NCBI GenBank assembly: GCA_009823395.1
Contig: CM020507.1
Span: 5,890,001-5,954,000, forward strand
Direction of reading: 5' to 3'
DNA: 64,000 nucleotides
Source: Thamnaconus septentrionalis
Lineage: Eukaryota; Chordata; Actinopteri; Tetraodontiformes; Monacanthidae
A model generated the notes under the pieces. The model was not told the origin of the DNA, made no database searches, and saw only the letters and a program-made list of their open reading frames with translations. A program made the translations under genes and the position numbers. Each line of letters starts with the position of its first letter. Positions within the stretch are counted from its first letter, which is position 1. Of the stretch, positions 26,401 through 35,180 are shown one piece after another.

Positions 26401-29058
26401 TGATCAGACACAAAGATTGGTTGTAAGAGTTAAGGAACGTCAACATGCAACACGATGAGCTCATCCTCGTGTGAGCTGAGATGCAGGTTTTAAATCTGTA
26501 GGACATTAATGATGCACAGTGATGTGTTTACTGTCGAGAACTCCGGACAGCAATAGGAATGCATTTTAGATGATATTGTTGGATATAAACTTAAATAGCT
26601 ATAAATGCCATAAACTCTGTTCAGAATCTCATGCTTCTGTTAATATAATTAAACATATAATAAATGTAGAACCACCATCACTGGCGATATGGAAGAGGGA
26701 GCTGATGACTTGTCTTGGACTGGAGTATGTGGAGTAATATCAGCTACTGGAAATGCATTGAGTTGGGTGAACCCGCAAATTCCAACAGAGCAGGTGGGAG
26801 GTGACAGGACTTGATGAGGAGTGTTGCACAGAGAGACAGAGTGGTGTCACCTGGCTGAGGTGCAGAGCCAGACACAGCGTGGCAGCCACCGTGTCAACAT
26901 CCGGCTCGGGTCCTCCTAAGACGGCGTGAACCGGACCCCCGTCCTCCTGCAAGCACAGACAGATGCAATTAAAGCCCCTCAGGGACGGATGGTTGTTGGG
27001 TTAACTGCAAGAGAAATCACCGGCGCCTCGTAAAGCTGCAGCACTCAAACATCTGGAGGAGGACTCCAGCTGCCGGTCTGCACGTTACCATTGATGACTG
27101 ATGACCCAGGTACAGTGATAGACCTGTTGGAACCTGAGCCGGCACCAATATGTTAGATGACTGTACTCAGTGGCATGATGCATTAATAATGATAATAAGA
27201 GGACTCAGCATCCACTGCTTTCAGAGGTCAGACTGGGTTCTTGGCTGTGCAGCAACAACGAGGGAGGAGGATCAGAACTTCTTTGTTTTGCTTCATCCTG
27301 CTGGAACTTATCAGAGAAACGTGATGAGTCCCATTAATTTCGGCAAACAGTCCTCATTTAGGTTAAGTGGACATTAATGACGGCACCATTACTGAGATTG
27401 CATCTTCAATTGTGGGTGAAAACGGCAGAAAATTAAGTTTCGTGTTCCTTGTTTAAAATGACAAGCTTAAAAAAAAAACAAATTCCTGACATGGCATAAC
27501 AGCCAGGATCATATCACCACAGAGCTGAGCTGCTAAATGTTGCATTTGTCAATATGGATTCAGATTCATGGCAAGCAGAAATAGAACAAGTCGTTTCCTC
27601 TGGGTGCCATGACCCGACCAAACTTTGGTTAATTACAAGATTTCCTTCAAGCCCTCTGAGCGTTTGTTTGCCGTTCAGTGTTCGTCAGTGACGCTTTATC
27701 TGCAACAGACAAGCTGACTCACCGCCCTGCAGCTTGCACTATTTATCAGGAAGCCAAATGTGGGTGCAATGAATTTATCCCTCCTCTGTAGCTCATCTTA
27801 ATTGGCTTGTTGGACGCACAGAGACTGAAGCAGTAAAGAAAAAAGAAAAAAGAAAAGAGAAGCAGGCTCGAAGAAACAACTGCTGAATGTACACTCAGTT
27901 AAATCCTCAAATTTGTATTTTGAGTATTTTTTTAAGCTGCTTCTAACACAATTGTTGTGTTTTACGCAGACCAAGTCCTCACACACAATTGCCTTCTGAC
28001 AAACGCCACCATTGCACGAAATAAAAAGTGATATCACGGGTGGGGGGTAGCGAGATTAAAAACCTGCAAAACTCCTTGCGAGGGCAAACATTGCACTGAC
28101 AACTGCTGGCGTTTTAATATGAACAGTGCAGTGCAATGCAGTGGTCGACGTTGCCGCCTCACAGAGAGAAGCAGGTTGTGGGTTTGGTTTGGTCGCGACG
28201 GTTTCTGCTGCTGCTGCTGGTTGAACAGATTTACTGCGTTTCCAGCAGTTGCACTCGATGGCTACACATACAGCGTGTGCATCCAACACTCCCCCCTTAT
28301 TAGGGCCAATCAGTGGCTCTTGGAATAAGGTCACTGAAAGACCCGGAAGGATCGATCAGCCGTTTACCGATCAACTGCGCTAACTGGGCAGTCACACTTC
28401 CTTTATTCTTGTCCTTGGAATCAGACGGGCAAACTACCAGATGCTGAGGAGAAGAAGAGGAGGGTGGACCAGACTGAGGGGTGAGATGGAGGGAAAGTGC
28501 AGGGTGAGGTTGGAAGAAGGAGTTCACAGAGGCTTAAGAGAGGAGAAGAGAGGCTGGGTGGTGGTGGTGGTGGAGGTGGATGGTGAATAAGGGGCTGGTT
28601 AATAAGTCAGACATGAAGGGAAGGCATGGAGGAGAGGAAGAGGCGGGGGGGGCAGATCGACAGGTGAAAAAATGTGATAGGGAGGCAGTGGGGGGAGGGG
28701 GGAGGTTAGATAAGAGGCGGTGAAAATGTGAGGCAGAGACACGGCCGGCCGAGAGAAGAGCACGATGAAGACATAAGGGAGGGAGGGTGGAGAGGCAGAG
28801 CGAGGGTCTGCAGCCTTCATCAGGAGAGAGAGAGAGGGGGGGAGCAGAACAAATCAATAGTGGATAGAAAGGAAGGGATGCATTAGCAGGAGGAAAGGCC
28901 ACTCAGTGTCTGTTATACTGCACCACCACCGTGTGTGTGTGTGTGTGTGTGAGATACGTGTGTAATACCATCTGATATCCATCACCCTGAGTGCTCTCCC
29001 TCTCCACTCTCCTCCTCCTGCTCCTCTGCTTCTTCTTCCCTTGGCTTCTCTTCCTTTC

Positions 29059-29137
<79 letters not shown>

Positions 29138-32100
29138 CTCGCCCAAATCTCATCTTTCCTCTTCAGAATATGAGAGTCGAGCTCTTCCTGCTAGACTGAG
29201 AACGGTGGCGTTTACACCTCCGGCCATTTTAACAGGTGCACCTCGTACCCATGCTGTGAGTGACGACGTGACAACAAGGTGTGCTGCACTCACAGATGAT
29301 ATTTTTTTAGAAAGTGTGCAATTAAACACCCAGCTCTAACTTTTTTTGTGATGTCACAAAGGGCACGGATAGGTCAAAGTTACTGCTCCCAGCTTTGTGA
29401 CAGCAGCTGCAGGTGGTTCCTCACACATGCCTTTGTTCTGCCCCACTTCCAAACGTGCAATGTTGAACAAAACATTTGTGTTGGCACGAAGGTGAGGTCG
29501 ACGTAGTTTTTCACTTTCCAACAAATAGTCGTGCAAGTCTGCACCACTGGCATCAGGCATGATAAGTAAAGACCAAAGAATAGCTAAAATATAGAAGCTT
29601 TAAGATGAACAATATCAGAATGCTCGTGAGGAACACGTATCTCAACGTGATACTTGGAGAAGCGTCCCGCCAGTTTTCATTCTGAACCCCAACAGCAAAT
29701 ATTTCAATAGCTGCTCCCTGTGTGCCAAACATTGAGCGTCTTCCAGTCTGAGTGATGGCCAATAGTTTCAAGATCAGCACCATAACTGAGTCACACATCC
29801 ATTTACATTTCCTGGTGTCTTGTCATTTTCATTAGAGCTAATGCATGCGCAGCAGTGTCTTTAAAGGACAGAGACTCTGTGGGTGGGTGTGGGGGTTGTG
29901 TGTGTGTGTGTGTGTGTGTGGGGGGGGGGGGGTATTCCACTCAGCACATTGCTCCATCTGTTTGCCAAGCAGAAAGGAAAAAAACTAAATAAAGTTCAGG
30001 AGAAACGGAAAGAGCCTCGCCAATTACTAGTATGGATGTTCTGGATGAGGGCCATCAGCAGAGCGGAGAGACACACCGGGACGGAGGAGGGATGGAGGGA
30101 TGGAGAGCGCTCAGCAGAAAGAAAGAAAAAAAAAAGCACCGCATTAAAGTTTATAGCGGGGCAGCAGCGAGAGATAGAGTGGCTGGGCGAGAATGGAGGA
30201 GAAGATACGGCTGATAATCATTTCAGGTGCTTGGCTTTTATCTGCAGCTTCCACCACTGCTCGCCATTCAATCAGCCTCGGCATGATGCTGCGATACTCG
30301 GACAGAGTCGCAGCTCCACCGCTGCTGTGCAGCTGCACATGTGGATGAAAAAACCACCGACTGGAAACACAACTCAGAAATGATTTCACCAACAGCAGCA
30401 CGGTGTTGTTTTTCCACGTGGAGGTCAGATCTTTTTCTATGGTGACGTGACTTGGACCAGAAGAAAACCCCCAAAAAACAAAACAACACCTCTTCCATTG
30501 TTCACAACGCCCGCAGCTGGCCTGATGTACACTGAAACAGTGTTTTTCAACTTTTTTTGGAGCCACGGCACAATTTTTACATTGACACAAATCCCATGGC
30601 TCACCATCAACCAAAAATACTATAAAATGAGATTTTTAAGCCTAATCATGACAACATAGTCTCTGCATTTATTTCTACTCAATGTGAAAACTGGGAAACT
30701 TGCTTAGATGCATGCAAAGCTGATATCCTGCGAGGAAAATAGACTTACATTTCTTTTAAAGCACACTCACGACACAATCTTATATTGATATTTTCTATCG
30801 ACCAATACAGCAAAATCGAATTATTTTTCACCCCGACCTGATTATCTCACGGTGCACTAGTGTGCCGCGGCTCCGAGCTAGCTGGCATTGTGGAGCAGCG
30901 TGAGAGGAGTTGGTGAGAGGCAGCAGGGTCACTCTCTCTGGGTCACTGGCAGTGGGGGACACTCTGCTCCATGAACAAAGTCAACAAAAATTTGAAAAAG
31001 AAAAAAATGACTTTGAAAGAGCAATTTGAAGGTGTAACAACCACACGGTGGCGCTTTAACACCTCTCCAGACTGAGAAATTGTTGCATGTTGATGTCAAT
31101 CATGAGACACCAGCCAGTCTGCACAGCGCATGGCGGGAAATGTATGTACCTCCTGAGAGACGGCGTCAAATACAAGCATTCTGCAGACAAAAATCCCAAT
31201 CAGCAGATATTATCCCTGGAAAAATGAGGCGACGTTGGCTGAATGCCGCCGCTCTGAATCGAGGCGGCAGCTGAACCTCTTTTCCCAATCTGCTGATGAG
31301 GACCACGTGATGCCGCCAGCAGCCGCGCAGGCGGGGAGATTCTTTGCGATAACTGTGGTTGGAGAGAGCTGACGAAGTGTATGAAGTGGCGGATGACGGA
31401 CGAGGGGCCTTCGCAGTTTCAGTCGCTGACATTCAGCTGCTAGCAGAACACAACATCAGCCAACTGCACCGCGCAGGTGAGAGTCCAGAACTACTGAGGA
31501 GAATCAAGTCAGTCCAGAACCACGGAGAAGAATCCAGTCAATTCATCCTGCTCTGAGGGAACACCAAACGCCACCGCATGAAGCCGCACGCTGGACTCCT
31601 GTGACGCTCGTGTTTGTGGCTCACAATCTTTGAATCTTTGACTGCGACTGACGACGCGGTCATGCCATTTAAGCAAGCACATGGGGAGTGTGTGAGTGTG
31701 TGTGGCTGTGTGGGCTCCTCAGCCTGAAGGCATGTTCATCATTCATGAAAGGCTCCCCGATGAGCCCGTCTGTGCAGTGCCAGTGTTGCAGGGCTCCCCT
31801 GGCACCGACACGCATGCAGCAGGGCCACACTGAGATACAACCTCAACACAACCATGTGCAAGTACGACTGCCTGCTAACCAAAATCATAACAACAATAAT
31901 GATCAGTCCATCCATCCATCTTCAATCCCCTCTTCCTCCTGCTCTCATGGTCCTGGGGGTCTGCTGGAGCCTCTCCCAGCTGTCATAGGGTGAAGGCAGG
32001 GTGACACCCCGGACCAGTGGCCACTTTATTAGGGCCATATGGAAATAAACATCCATTCACGCTCAGACACACACCTACAGTCAATTTAGAGTTCCCAATT

Positions 32101-32744
32101 CACCTCACATGCCTGTTTTTGGACTGTGGGGGGAAGCTGGAGAACCTGCAGAGAACCCAGCAGACACATAGAGAAACTGGAGAGAACCCAACAAACACAT
32201 GGAGAACATGCAAACTACCACACAGCAGTAAGGTTTCAGGAGACCCTGGGAATCGAACCCACAACCTTCTTGCTTCTTCTAACAACTGTGCCACTGTGTC
32301 GCCCAATAATAATAATATTGATAATAATATTGTTTTTAAAAGACAGGCCCTTCAAATCCACACAAGATCTAAGCTGGTTGAGCATACGGTGAAAAACACC
32401 ATTAACACATTCAGAGTAGCGTCTCTGCAGAGGACAGAGGAGGAGGAGGTGGGGGAGAAGGAGGAAGAAGAGGAGGAGGAAGAAGAGGAGGAGGAGCAGG
32501 AGGAGGCGGCAGGCAGCCTGTGGGCTCAACTTGTTGATGTCACGCCTCGATCTGCTGCTCATTCACATTCACACGCCGATGCTGCTGTAAACAACCATCG
32601 TATTGTATGAAGGGGGGGGGAGGGGGGCGCCTCATCCTCGGTGGTCTCCACTCGGTGCTGTGACATTACCGATCTACAGGTGCTTTTTTTTAAGGCAGCG
32701 GAGGGGGGAGGGGTGATTGGAGAGGTTTGATGATATGTCGTTAT

Positions 32745-32802
<58 letters not shown>

Positions 32803-32931
32803 AGCAACAGGAACGCAGCCTGTGGCTCGGCGGCGTCGTGAGCCTCCCCCCACCTCCTCCCCTCCCCCCCAGGCTGTGGTTGATGGACTCACCCCCAGTC
32901 TCCCCCGGACCCGCAGCAGATACTCCTCCAT
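1377..32931 (-). CDS. prune2: prune2 (BMCC1/BNIPXL), multi-exon gene, whole coding region
   Basis: Large cytoplasmic scaffold: an N-terminal exopolyphosphatase-like DHH/DHHA2 region, a long disordered middle and a C-terminal BCH domain that in this family binds small GTPases/RhoGEFs. Coding exons, in transcript order with matching phases: 32931-32893, 26946-26851, 26365-26163, 25184-24982, 23384-23250, 23000-22912, 14883-14737, 14494-14163, 14072-10602, 8903-8436, 6393-6152, 5558-5418, 5064-4965, 4734-4603, 4048-3962, 3376-3278, 2255-2219. This gives 2,006 aa, against about 3,088 in human. Alternatively the last exon is 2255-2223 joined to 1407-1377 (2,015 aa). Every junction is GT-AG. The start [12 protein letters not shown] matches human MEEFLQRAKSKL. 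The 8903 acceptor is uncertain, since a stronger one at 8917 breaks frame unless a small exon is missing. The family identity is firm; exact fish isoforms are inferred. Confidence 0.93.
2219..5558 (-). CDS. prune2: prune2 exons 12-17: BCH (CRAL-TRIO-like) domain
   Basis: Exons 5558-5418, 5064-4965, 4734-4603, 4048-3962, 3376-3278 and 2255-2219 encode about residues 1809-2006. Seen in order: [107 protein letters not shown] and [11 protein letters not shown]. These match the human PRUNE2, caytaxin and BNIP2 BCH domain nearly residue by residue. The family uses this Sec14-type fold for Rho-GTPase/GEF binding and lipid contact. In the shorter reading the frame ends with TAA at 2221-2219, just after the conserved AAK. 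Confidence 0.95.
3583..3650. repeat. (TAGAA)n with repeat-element tail
   Basis: About nine TAGAA units (3583-3627) are followed by GGCTTTATTAATCCCACAGG, an association often seen at the 3' ends of fish retroelements. It lies in a prune2 intron. Confidence 0.6.
5172..5209. repeat. (AAAT)n microsatellite
   Basis: TAAA units lie in the intron between the BCH exons at 5064 and 5418. Confidence 0.9.
5744..5930. mobile_element. Degenerate, internally deleted hAT element
   Basis: Left end CGGTGGTGGGCCAACTT and right end ATTTTGTCCACGCCTG resemble decayed copies of the termini at 7942-8295, with the shared interior GGCCGGATTAAGAAGC and TATGGCCCCCGGGCC. No clean target duplication remains. Confidence 0.7.
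6152..6393 (-). CDS. prune2: prune2 exon 11: acidic linker leading into the BCH domain
   Basis: Encodes [18 protein letters not shown]..., then [19 protein letters not shown] and [14 protein letters not shown]. This corresponds to human KLTAPNINLSLDQSEGS and [14 protein letters not shown], and to the same block in BNIP2 and caytaxin. Fish has a short internal repeat ([14 protein letters not shown]) absent from the human stretch. The acceptor (GCACAGAG|G) has a poor pyrimidine tract, and a SINE-like repeat begins only about 31 bp upstream at 6425. The frame stays open back through that repeat, so an alternative 5' start is possible. The donor is CCTG|GTGAGA. Confidence 0.9.
6425..6810 (-). mobile_element. 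tRNA-headed SINE-like interspersed repeat, copy 1
   Basis: On the minus strand it starts GGTGGGACACAGTGGTGCGG, has a tRNA-like A-box region (CAGTGGTGCGGTCGTTAGC) and a B box GGTTCGATTCC (6749-6739), and ends in (GGAT)n at 6444-6425. The body (GGCAGTGTGAATGG-like and CCAGGGTGTCACCCTG words) is a common teleost repeat. It is co-oriented with prune2 and ends about 31 bp before the exon at 6393. Confidence 0.8.
7942..8295. mobile_element. Non-autonomous hAT element with target-site duplication
   Basis: Ends CAGGGGTGGGCAAACT...AGTTTGCCCATCCCTG are imperfect inverted repeats of the hAT type. It is flanked by CTTTAGAC (7934-7941) and CTTTTGAC (8296-8303), an 8-bp duplication with one mismatch. It is 354 bp, codes for nothing, and lies in a prune2 intron. 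The interior CCGGATTAA..., TATGGCCCCCGGGCC is shared with the copy at 5744-5930. Confidence 0.85.
8436..8903 (-). CDS. prune2: prune2 exon 10: variable exon before the BCH block
   Basis: About 155 codons, Tyr/Gln/Gly/Asp-rich ([40 protein letters not shown]), with no domain recognised and no clear human counterpart from memory. The donor AG|GTGAGC at 8436 leaves phase 2, which fits the next exon. The start is ambiguous. The strongest acceptor (run of C then AG) gives 8917 in phase 0, but the preceding giant exon ends in phase 2. A weaker acceptor at 8903 restores phase and is used here. An unseen small exon between 8.95 and 10.6 kb could reconcile the stronger site. Confidence 0.65.
10005..10042. 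repeat. (CA)n microsatellite
   Basis: CA repeat in the intron between the giant prune2 exon and 8.9 kb. A shorter CA tract is at 9884-9901. Confidence 0.95.
10602..14072 (-). CDS. prune2: prune2 exon 9: 3.47-kb single exon for the disordered centre
   Basis: One open frame of about 1,156 codons (residues about 415-1572), rich in Ser, Glu, Asp and Thr and with no recognisable fold. It begins with [19 protein letters not shown] followed by [10 protein letters not shown], which is almost identical to human PRUNE2 and fixes the orthology. Recurrent short Trp motifs are visible: [12 protein letters not shown] (about 12800-12850), [12 protein letters not shown] (about 12661-12700), EWNPDS and QWNP (about 13105-13165), [10 protein letters not shown] (about 13380-13405) and [11 protein letters not shown] (about 11880-11910). 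The acceptor is CCCCCTACAG and the donor AG|GTAAGC. Antisense ORFs here are shadows. Confidence 0.95.
14163..14883 (-). CDS. prune2: prune2 exons 7-8: DHHA2-like region and start of the linker
   Basis: Exons 14883-14737 (49 codons) and 14494-14163. The first ends in SHNTDILNQ and the second opens ICCELEE, the same ICCELEE string as in human PRUNE2, marking the end of the DHHA2 fold. The second exon continues into a Ser-rich linker, [19 protein letters not shown], close to human SRTSSTEAVAGSAPLSQG. It ends in codon phase 2 with a GTAATC donor and joins the giant exon at 14072. An 8.0-kb intron (22911-14884) precedes this pair. Confidence 0.92.
15808..15863. repeat. (GT)n microsatellite
   Basis: About 27 GT units in the 8-kb prune2 intron. 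Confidence 0.95.
16506..16548. repeat. (CT)n(CA)n microsatellite
   Basis: Compound CT then CA run. A similar CT/CA run is at 16008-16036. Confidence 0.95.
18384..18530. repeat. (CA)n tracts and poly-T
   Basis: CA-rich runs at 18384-18428 and 18459-18480, then a T run at 18506-18523. Confidence 0.9.
20405..20642. repeat. (GT)n and (CA)n tracts in opposed orientation
   Basis: A GT tract at 20408-20438 and a CA tract at 20588-20641 lie 150 bp apart and are complementary, so the strands could fold into a long hairpin. Confidence 0.9.
20966..21179. repeat. (CT)n, (CG)n and (CA)n composite tract
   Basis: CTCT-rich sequence 20966-21033, then GCGCGCGCGCGC at about 21094-21109 leading into about 33 CA units ending at 21178. 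Strong alternating purine-pyrimidine sequence. Confidence 0.95.
21531..21693. repeat. Two (GT)n tracts
   Basis: GT tracts at 21531-21552 and 21646-21693. Confidence 0.95.
22190..22711. mobile_element. Non-autonomous hAT element with target-site duplication
   Basis: Begins CAGGGGGGTGGGCAAACTA and ends GGTTTGCCTACCCCTG. The flanks ATCTACAC (22182-22189) and GTCTACAC (22712-22719) are an 8-bp duplication with one mismatch. It is 522 bp, contains GGCCACATGCGGCCCG near the left end, carries no transposase frame, and sits in the 8-kb prune2 intron. Confidence 0.82.
22912..26946 (-). CDS. prune2: prune2 exons 2-6: DHH-like phosphoesterase fold, degenerate
   Basis: Exons 26946-26851, 26365-26163, 25184-24982, 23384-23250 and 23000-22912 encode about residues 14-255. 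Residues 14-45 contain [19 protein letters not shown], aligned with the Prune motif II CDLDS; one D-x-D pair is kept. The exon at 25184-24982 covers the position where active Prune1 has Asp-His-His. Here it reads [17 protein letters not shown], with no DHH, as in mammalian PRUNE2, so phosphatase activity is unlikely. The same exon carries an acidic run of Asp residues with Gly. [17 protein letters not shown] in the last exon matches human DLKELSDGEIKVAIST. Phases (0, 0, 2, 1, 1, 0) close perfectly. Confidence 0.9.
24290..24560. mobile_element. Probable hAT-type remnant
   Basis: AGCATTTCTCAACGAGTAGG, GTCGCTACTCAAAAAGTGGG and TTGGGTTGTGACTTC resemble the 'TTTCTCAAC...GGGTCGCGACTC' class of degraded hAT elements. 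Termini and duplication are not preserved. Confidence 0.4.
29061..29134. repeat. (CT)n microsatellite
   Basis: About 36 uninterrupted CT units in prune2 intron 1. An upstream GT tract is at 28931-28950. Confidence 0.97.
30538..30880. mobile_element. Probable hAT-type remnant
   Basis: Starts CAGTGTTTTTCAACTTTTTTTGG and contains GAGCCACGGCAC. Towards the right it has GGTGCACTAGTGTGCCGCGG, wording typical of CAGTGTTTTTCAAC-ended hAT elements. The right terminus is not seen, so it is truncated or decayed. It lies in prune2 intron 1. Confidence 0.5.
31908..32304 (-). mobile_element. tRNA-headed SINE-like interspersed repeat, copy 2
   Basis: Same family and orientation as 6425-6810, with B box GGTTCGATTCC at 32259-32249 and a (GGAT)n tail at 31908-31920. 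The A-box segment is partly deleted. It carries an internal tandem duplication of the 'GAGAACCCAGCAGACACA' segment (about 32150-32205). It lies in prune2 intron 1. Confidence 0.78.
32452..32512. repeat. GGA/GAA purine tract
   Basis: Pure-purine run of GAGGAA-type triplets in prune2 intron 1, near the promoter. Confidence 0.9.
32747..32801. repeat. (CT)n microsatellite beside prune2 exon 1
   Basis: About 27 CT units, i.e. (GA)n on the transcribed minus strand, about 90 bp inside intron 1. Confidence 0.97.
32893..32931 (-). CDS. prune2: prune2 first coding exon
   Basis: Thirteen codons ([13 protein letters not shown]) followed directly by a GTGAGT donor. The next coding exon is about 6 kb away at 26946. 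The start is chosen because it aligns with the human PRUNE2 N-terminus and joins in phase 0 to the exon that carries the first DHH-fold motif. An upstream in-frame extension over (CACA)- and (GAGA)-rich sequence is open but low-complexity, and is taken as 5' UTR. This exon sits at the edge of a CpG-rich segment (about 32.8-33.4 kb), consistent with a promoter there. Confidence 0.85.
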
Positions 32932-33460
32932 GTTCGGGCCTGCGTCGCTCGCTACGGCGGGGCTGCAGATCTCTCCATTGGGCGGCCAACTTTCGACGAG
33001 ACGAGCCCTCTCTCTCTCTCTGTGCGCGTGTGTGTGCTCGCGCGCGTGTTGTTTGTGCGCGTGCGTCGTGCCCACCCACCCCTCCTTCTACCCCCCTGCT
33101 GCGCTCGCACTGCAGCAGTGTGCGCCGCGCTGCGTGCACCGCCGGTCGCTCGCTCGCTCGCTCGGTCGTCCTCCCCTCCTCCTCCTCCTCCGCCTCCTCC
33201 TCCACTCCTTCCCTCTTCTTCTCCTCCTCCTCCTCCTCTCCGGGGTGCTGGACGCCTCACGCAGGCAGCGGGCGGTGGGCGTGACGGCGAGGAGATCCGG
33301 CGGAGGGGCGACCCGACGGCGCAACTACCGCTCCCTGCGGTAGGGAGTCCACCACACACCTCCGCGCGTGCACGCGCGTGCGCACACCCTGCACCACGCC
33401 GATCCAGCGGCGACCCTCGTACGCCCGTCCACCGATGACATCAAACATCATGGTTGGATG
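32932..33460 (-). promoter_or_regulatory. prune2: GC-rich promoter region / 5' UTR of prune2
   Basis: CpG-dense sequence immediately upstream of the prune2 start (minus strand) includes CGCGCGTG and GCTCGCTCGCTCGGTCG clusters and CTC/CCT tracts. No TATA box is evident. The long ORFs on both strands here come from low-complexity GC-rich and CT repeats and are not genes. The promoter role is inferred from position and composition. Confidence 0.5.
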
Positions 33461-33469
33461 CGGCGTGGT

Positions 33470-33473
<4 letters not shown>

Positions 33474-33501
<28 letters not shown>

Positions 33502-33522
33502 GTGCAGCAGCAGCAGCAACAG
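33474..33522. repeat. Interrupted (CAG)n tract
   Basis: CAG triplets broken by CAA and GTG. They read as CTG on the prune2 strand, about 550 bp upstream of its start codon. No gene supports coding here. Confidence 0.9.
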
Positions 33523-33611
33523 TCTTTTCCTCTCTGTTTTGCCGCAACATGATCAGAACCTGCGGGACAAGGTGGCACTGCTGTGCTGGTGGAAGCACCG
33601 ACATTCATGGT

Positions 33612-33639
<28 letters not shown>

Positions 33640-33643
<4 letters not shown>

Positions 33644-35180
33644 TTGACGTTCCATAATCATAGATTCACAATCAATTGTTGTATTGGGTCACCACTCAGA
33701 AGAGAACTCTATCTCTCAATCTGTCTGTCTGTCTGTCTGTATCATTGCTAATCCACCTCAATAATTGAACACGCGAACATGAGGTCATAAGGAGAAACAT
33801 TCTGTCCTCCTGTTGGTACTGGCTTTATTAAAATTGTATTGTTTTCAGAATTTCAAGACGTAGTAAATGTGTGCTTCATTTGTAGAATAAAATAGTTTGG
33901 ATAATAGTACTGCCAAACCAAAATAAAAGCTCCTAGTAAAACAGTGAATTTGAGGCCAGGACCAAGACGTTTCCTTTTCTTCTGGTTCAACACAAACATT
34001 TTTCCTTTTTTACAGGGAATTTACATTATCCTCAACAAGGCCTTGAAATGACTGTTCTGGCTCTGTGGCTCCAGTCTTCCACAATTGAGGACAAGACTTT
34101 GGTGCTGCATTACATTGCCAACCAGTGTGTTGAGAACAAACTGGTGAGAACAGACTGGGCGATTCAGTGACATCTAGTGAGATTTTTGTGTATTACCTCG
34201 GCTCCCGTTAATGAAAAGGAAGGGGGAAAGAGCAGTCTTTTCAGAGCTAGCATGACGGGATTTGTTTTGAGGACGGCCAGATCATCTGAAAACAAAAAAC
34301 TGGCCACATGTTTTGTGCTGGTATTCAGCCAAAGCTTCATAAAAATATTTTTGCATTCTAAGAACTTAACTTCAAAACATGGGTTTGTTACTGAAGTTTT
34401 AGAATCTTTTTATTGTCCGTTGAAAGCGTTGAAAGGCATTGTCGCAATCCATGCTACCATTTGAAGGCCTAACTAGTACTTCATTAATACTGGATAGTCT
34501 GTCGAACACTGTGGAGCAGTGAAGAACATCTGGGAGGTTGCGTACTTGCTTCAGAAATGCTGCAGTGTGGCAACATTTCTGAGCTGTTAGTGAACAGCTC
34601 AGAATGAGAAATGAGAAAGTCTTCTTCCGTTAATTTTATCATGTGCTGAAATGCACAACTTTTAGGATACAACTCTTGTGAACTTGTGATATCACAGTGT
34701 TTGCTCTCTCAATTTAGGGACCTTGCCCCCAGCCCGGTGTGAAGACCTTATGTTTTTGTGACAGCAAAGCACCAGTTTTAGCAGCGAAGTGAAACCAGGA
34801 ATGATGAAACCAAAAATTTGCAGCAGGTTGTAAACACAGAGCTAACGGTGCTGTTTTCTGCTGGACTGTAGAGACTATTTTGTATGATTATTAATGTGAA
34901 AATACTCAAATCAGTGTCTGGGATGTAAAATAATGCTTTTGTTAATAACAACAGACAGAAGAGGGAGCTCTTAAATCTACACATGTGCACCGTTCAGGGA
35001 CACAGTCCTGCTCTGGTGACTGATCACGTCCTTCTCCCATGACATCAGTGGGATGGAAAGCAACAGGCAAACACACTGCTCTTCTGTGGACCGAGAAAGA
35101 GAAGAAAAGAAGAGACGTGTCGCATCTCGCCGCCAAATAACTCCACATTTCACAAACAAGCCTCGCAGCGCCTTCGCAAC
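33640..35180. other. Intergenic, nothing recognised
   Basis: After a poly-A run (33610-33638) this stretch between prune2 and the foxb2 upstream block has a short CTGT repeat near 33720 and no supported gene, RNA or element. Confidence 0.5.

Larger units (their letters stand above)
26947..32892 (-). other. prune2: prune2 intron 1
   Basis: No exon recognised. It contains the SINE-like copy at 31908-32304, a hAT remnant (about 30538-30880), CT, GT and GGA repeats and otherwise unremarkable sequence. Confidence 0.6.

Noticed and set aside
32017..32610. 197-aa plus-strand ORF
   Set aside because: Runs through the SINE-like repeat and a GAG/GAA tract.
32717..33343. Several overlapping ORFs of 135-208 aa on both strands
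   Set aside because: Built from (CT)n, CCT and GC-rich repeats in all frames; only the 13-codon prune2 start exon has homology.
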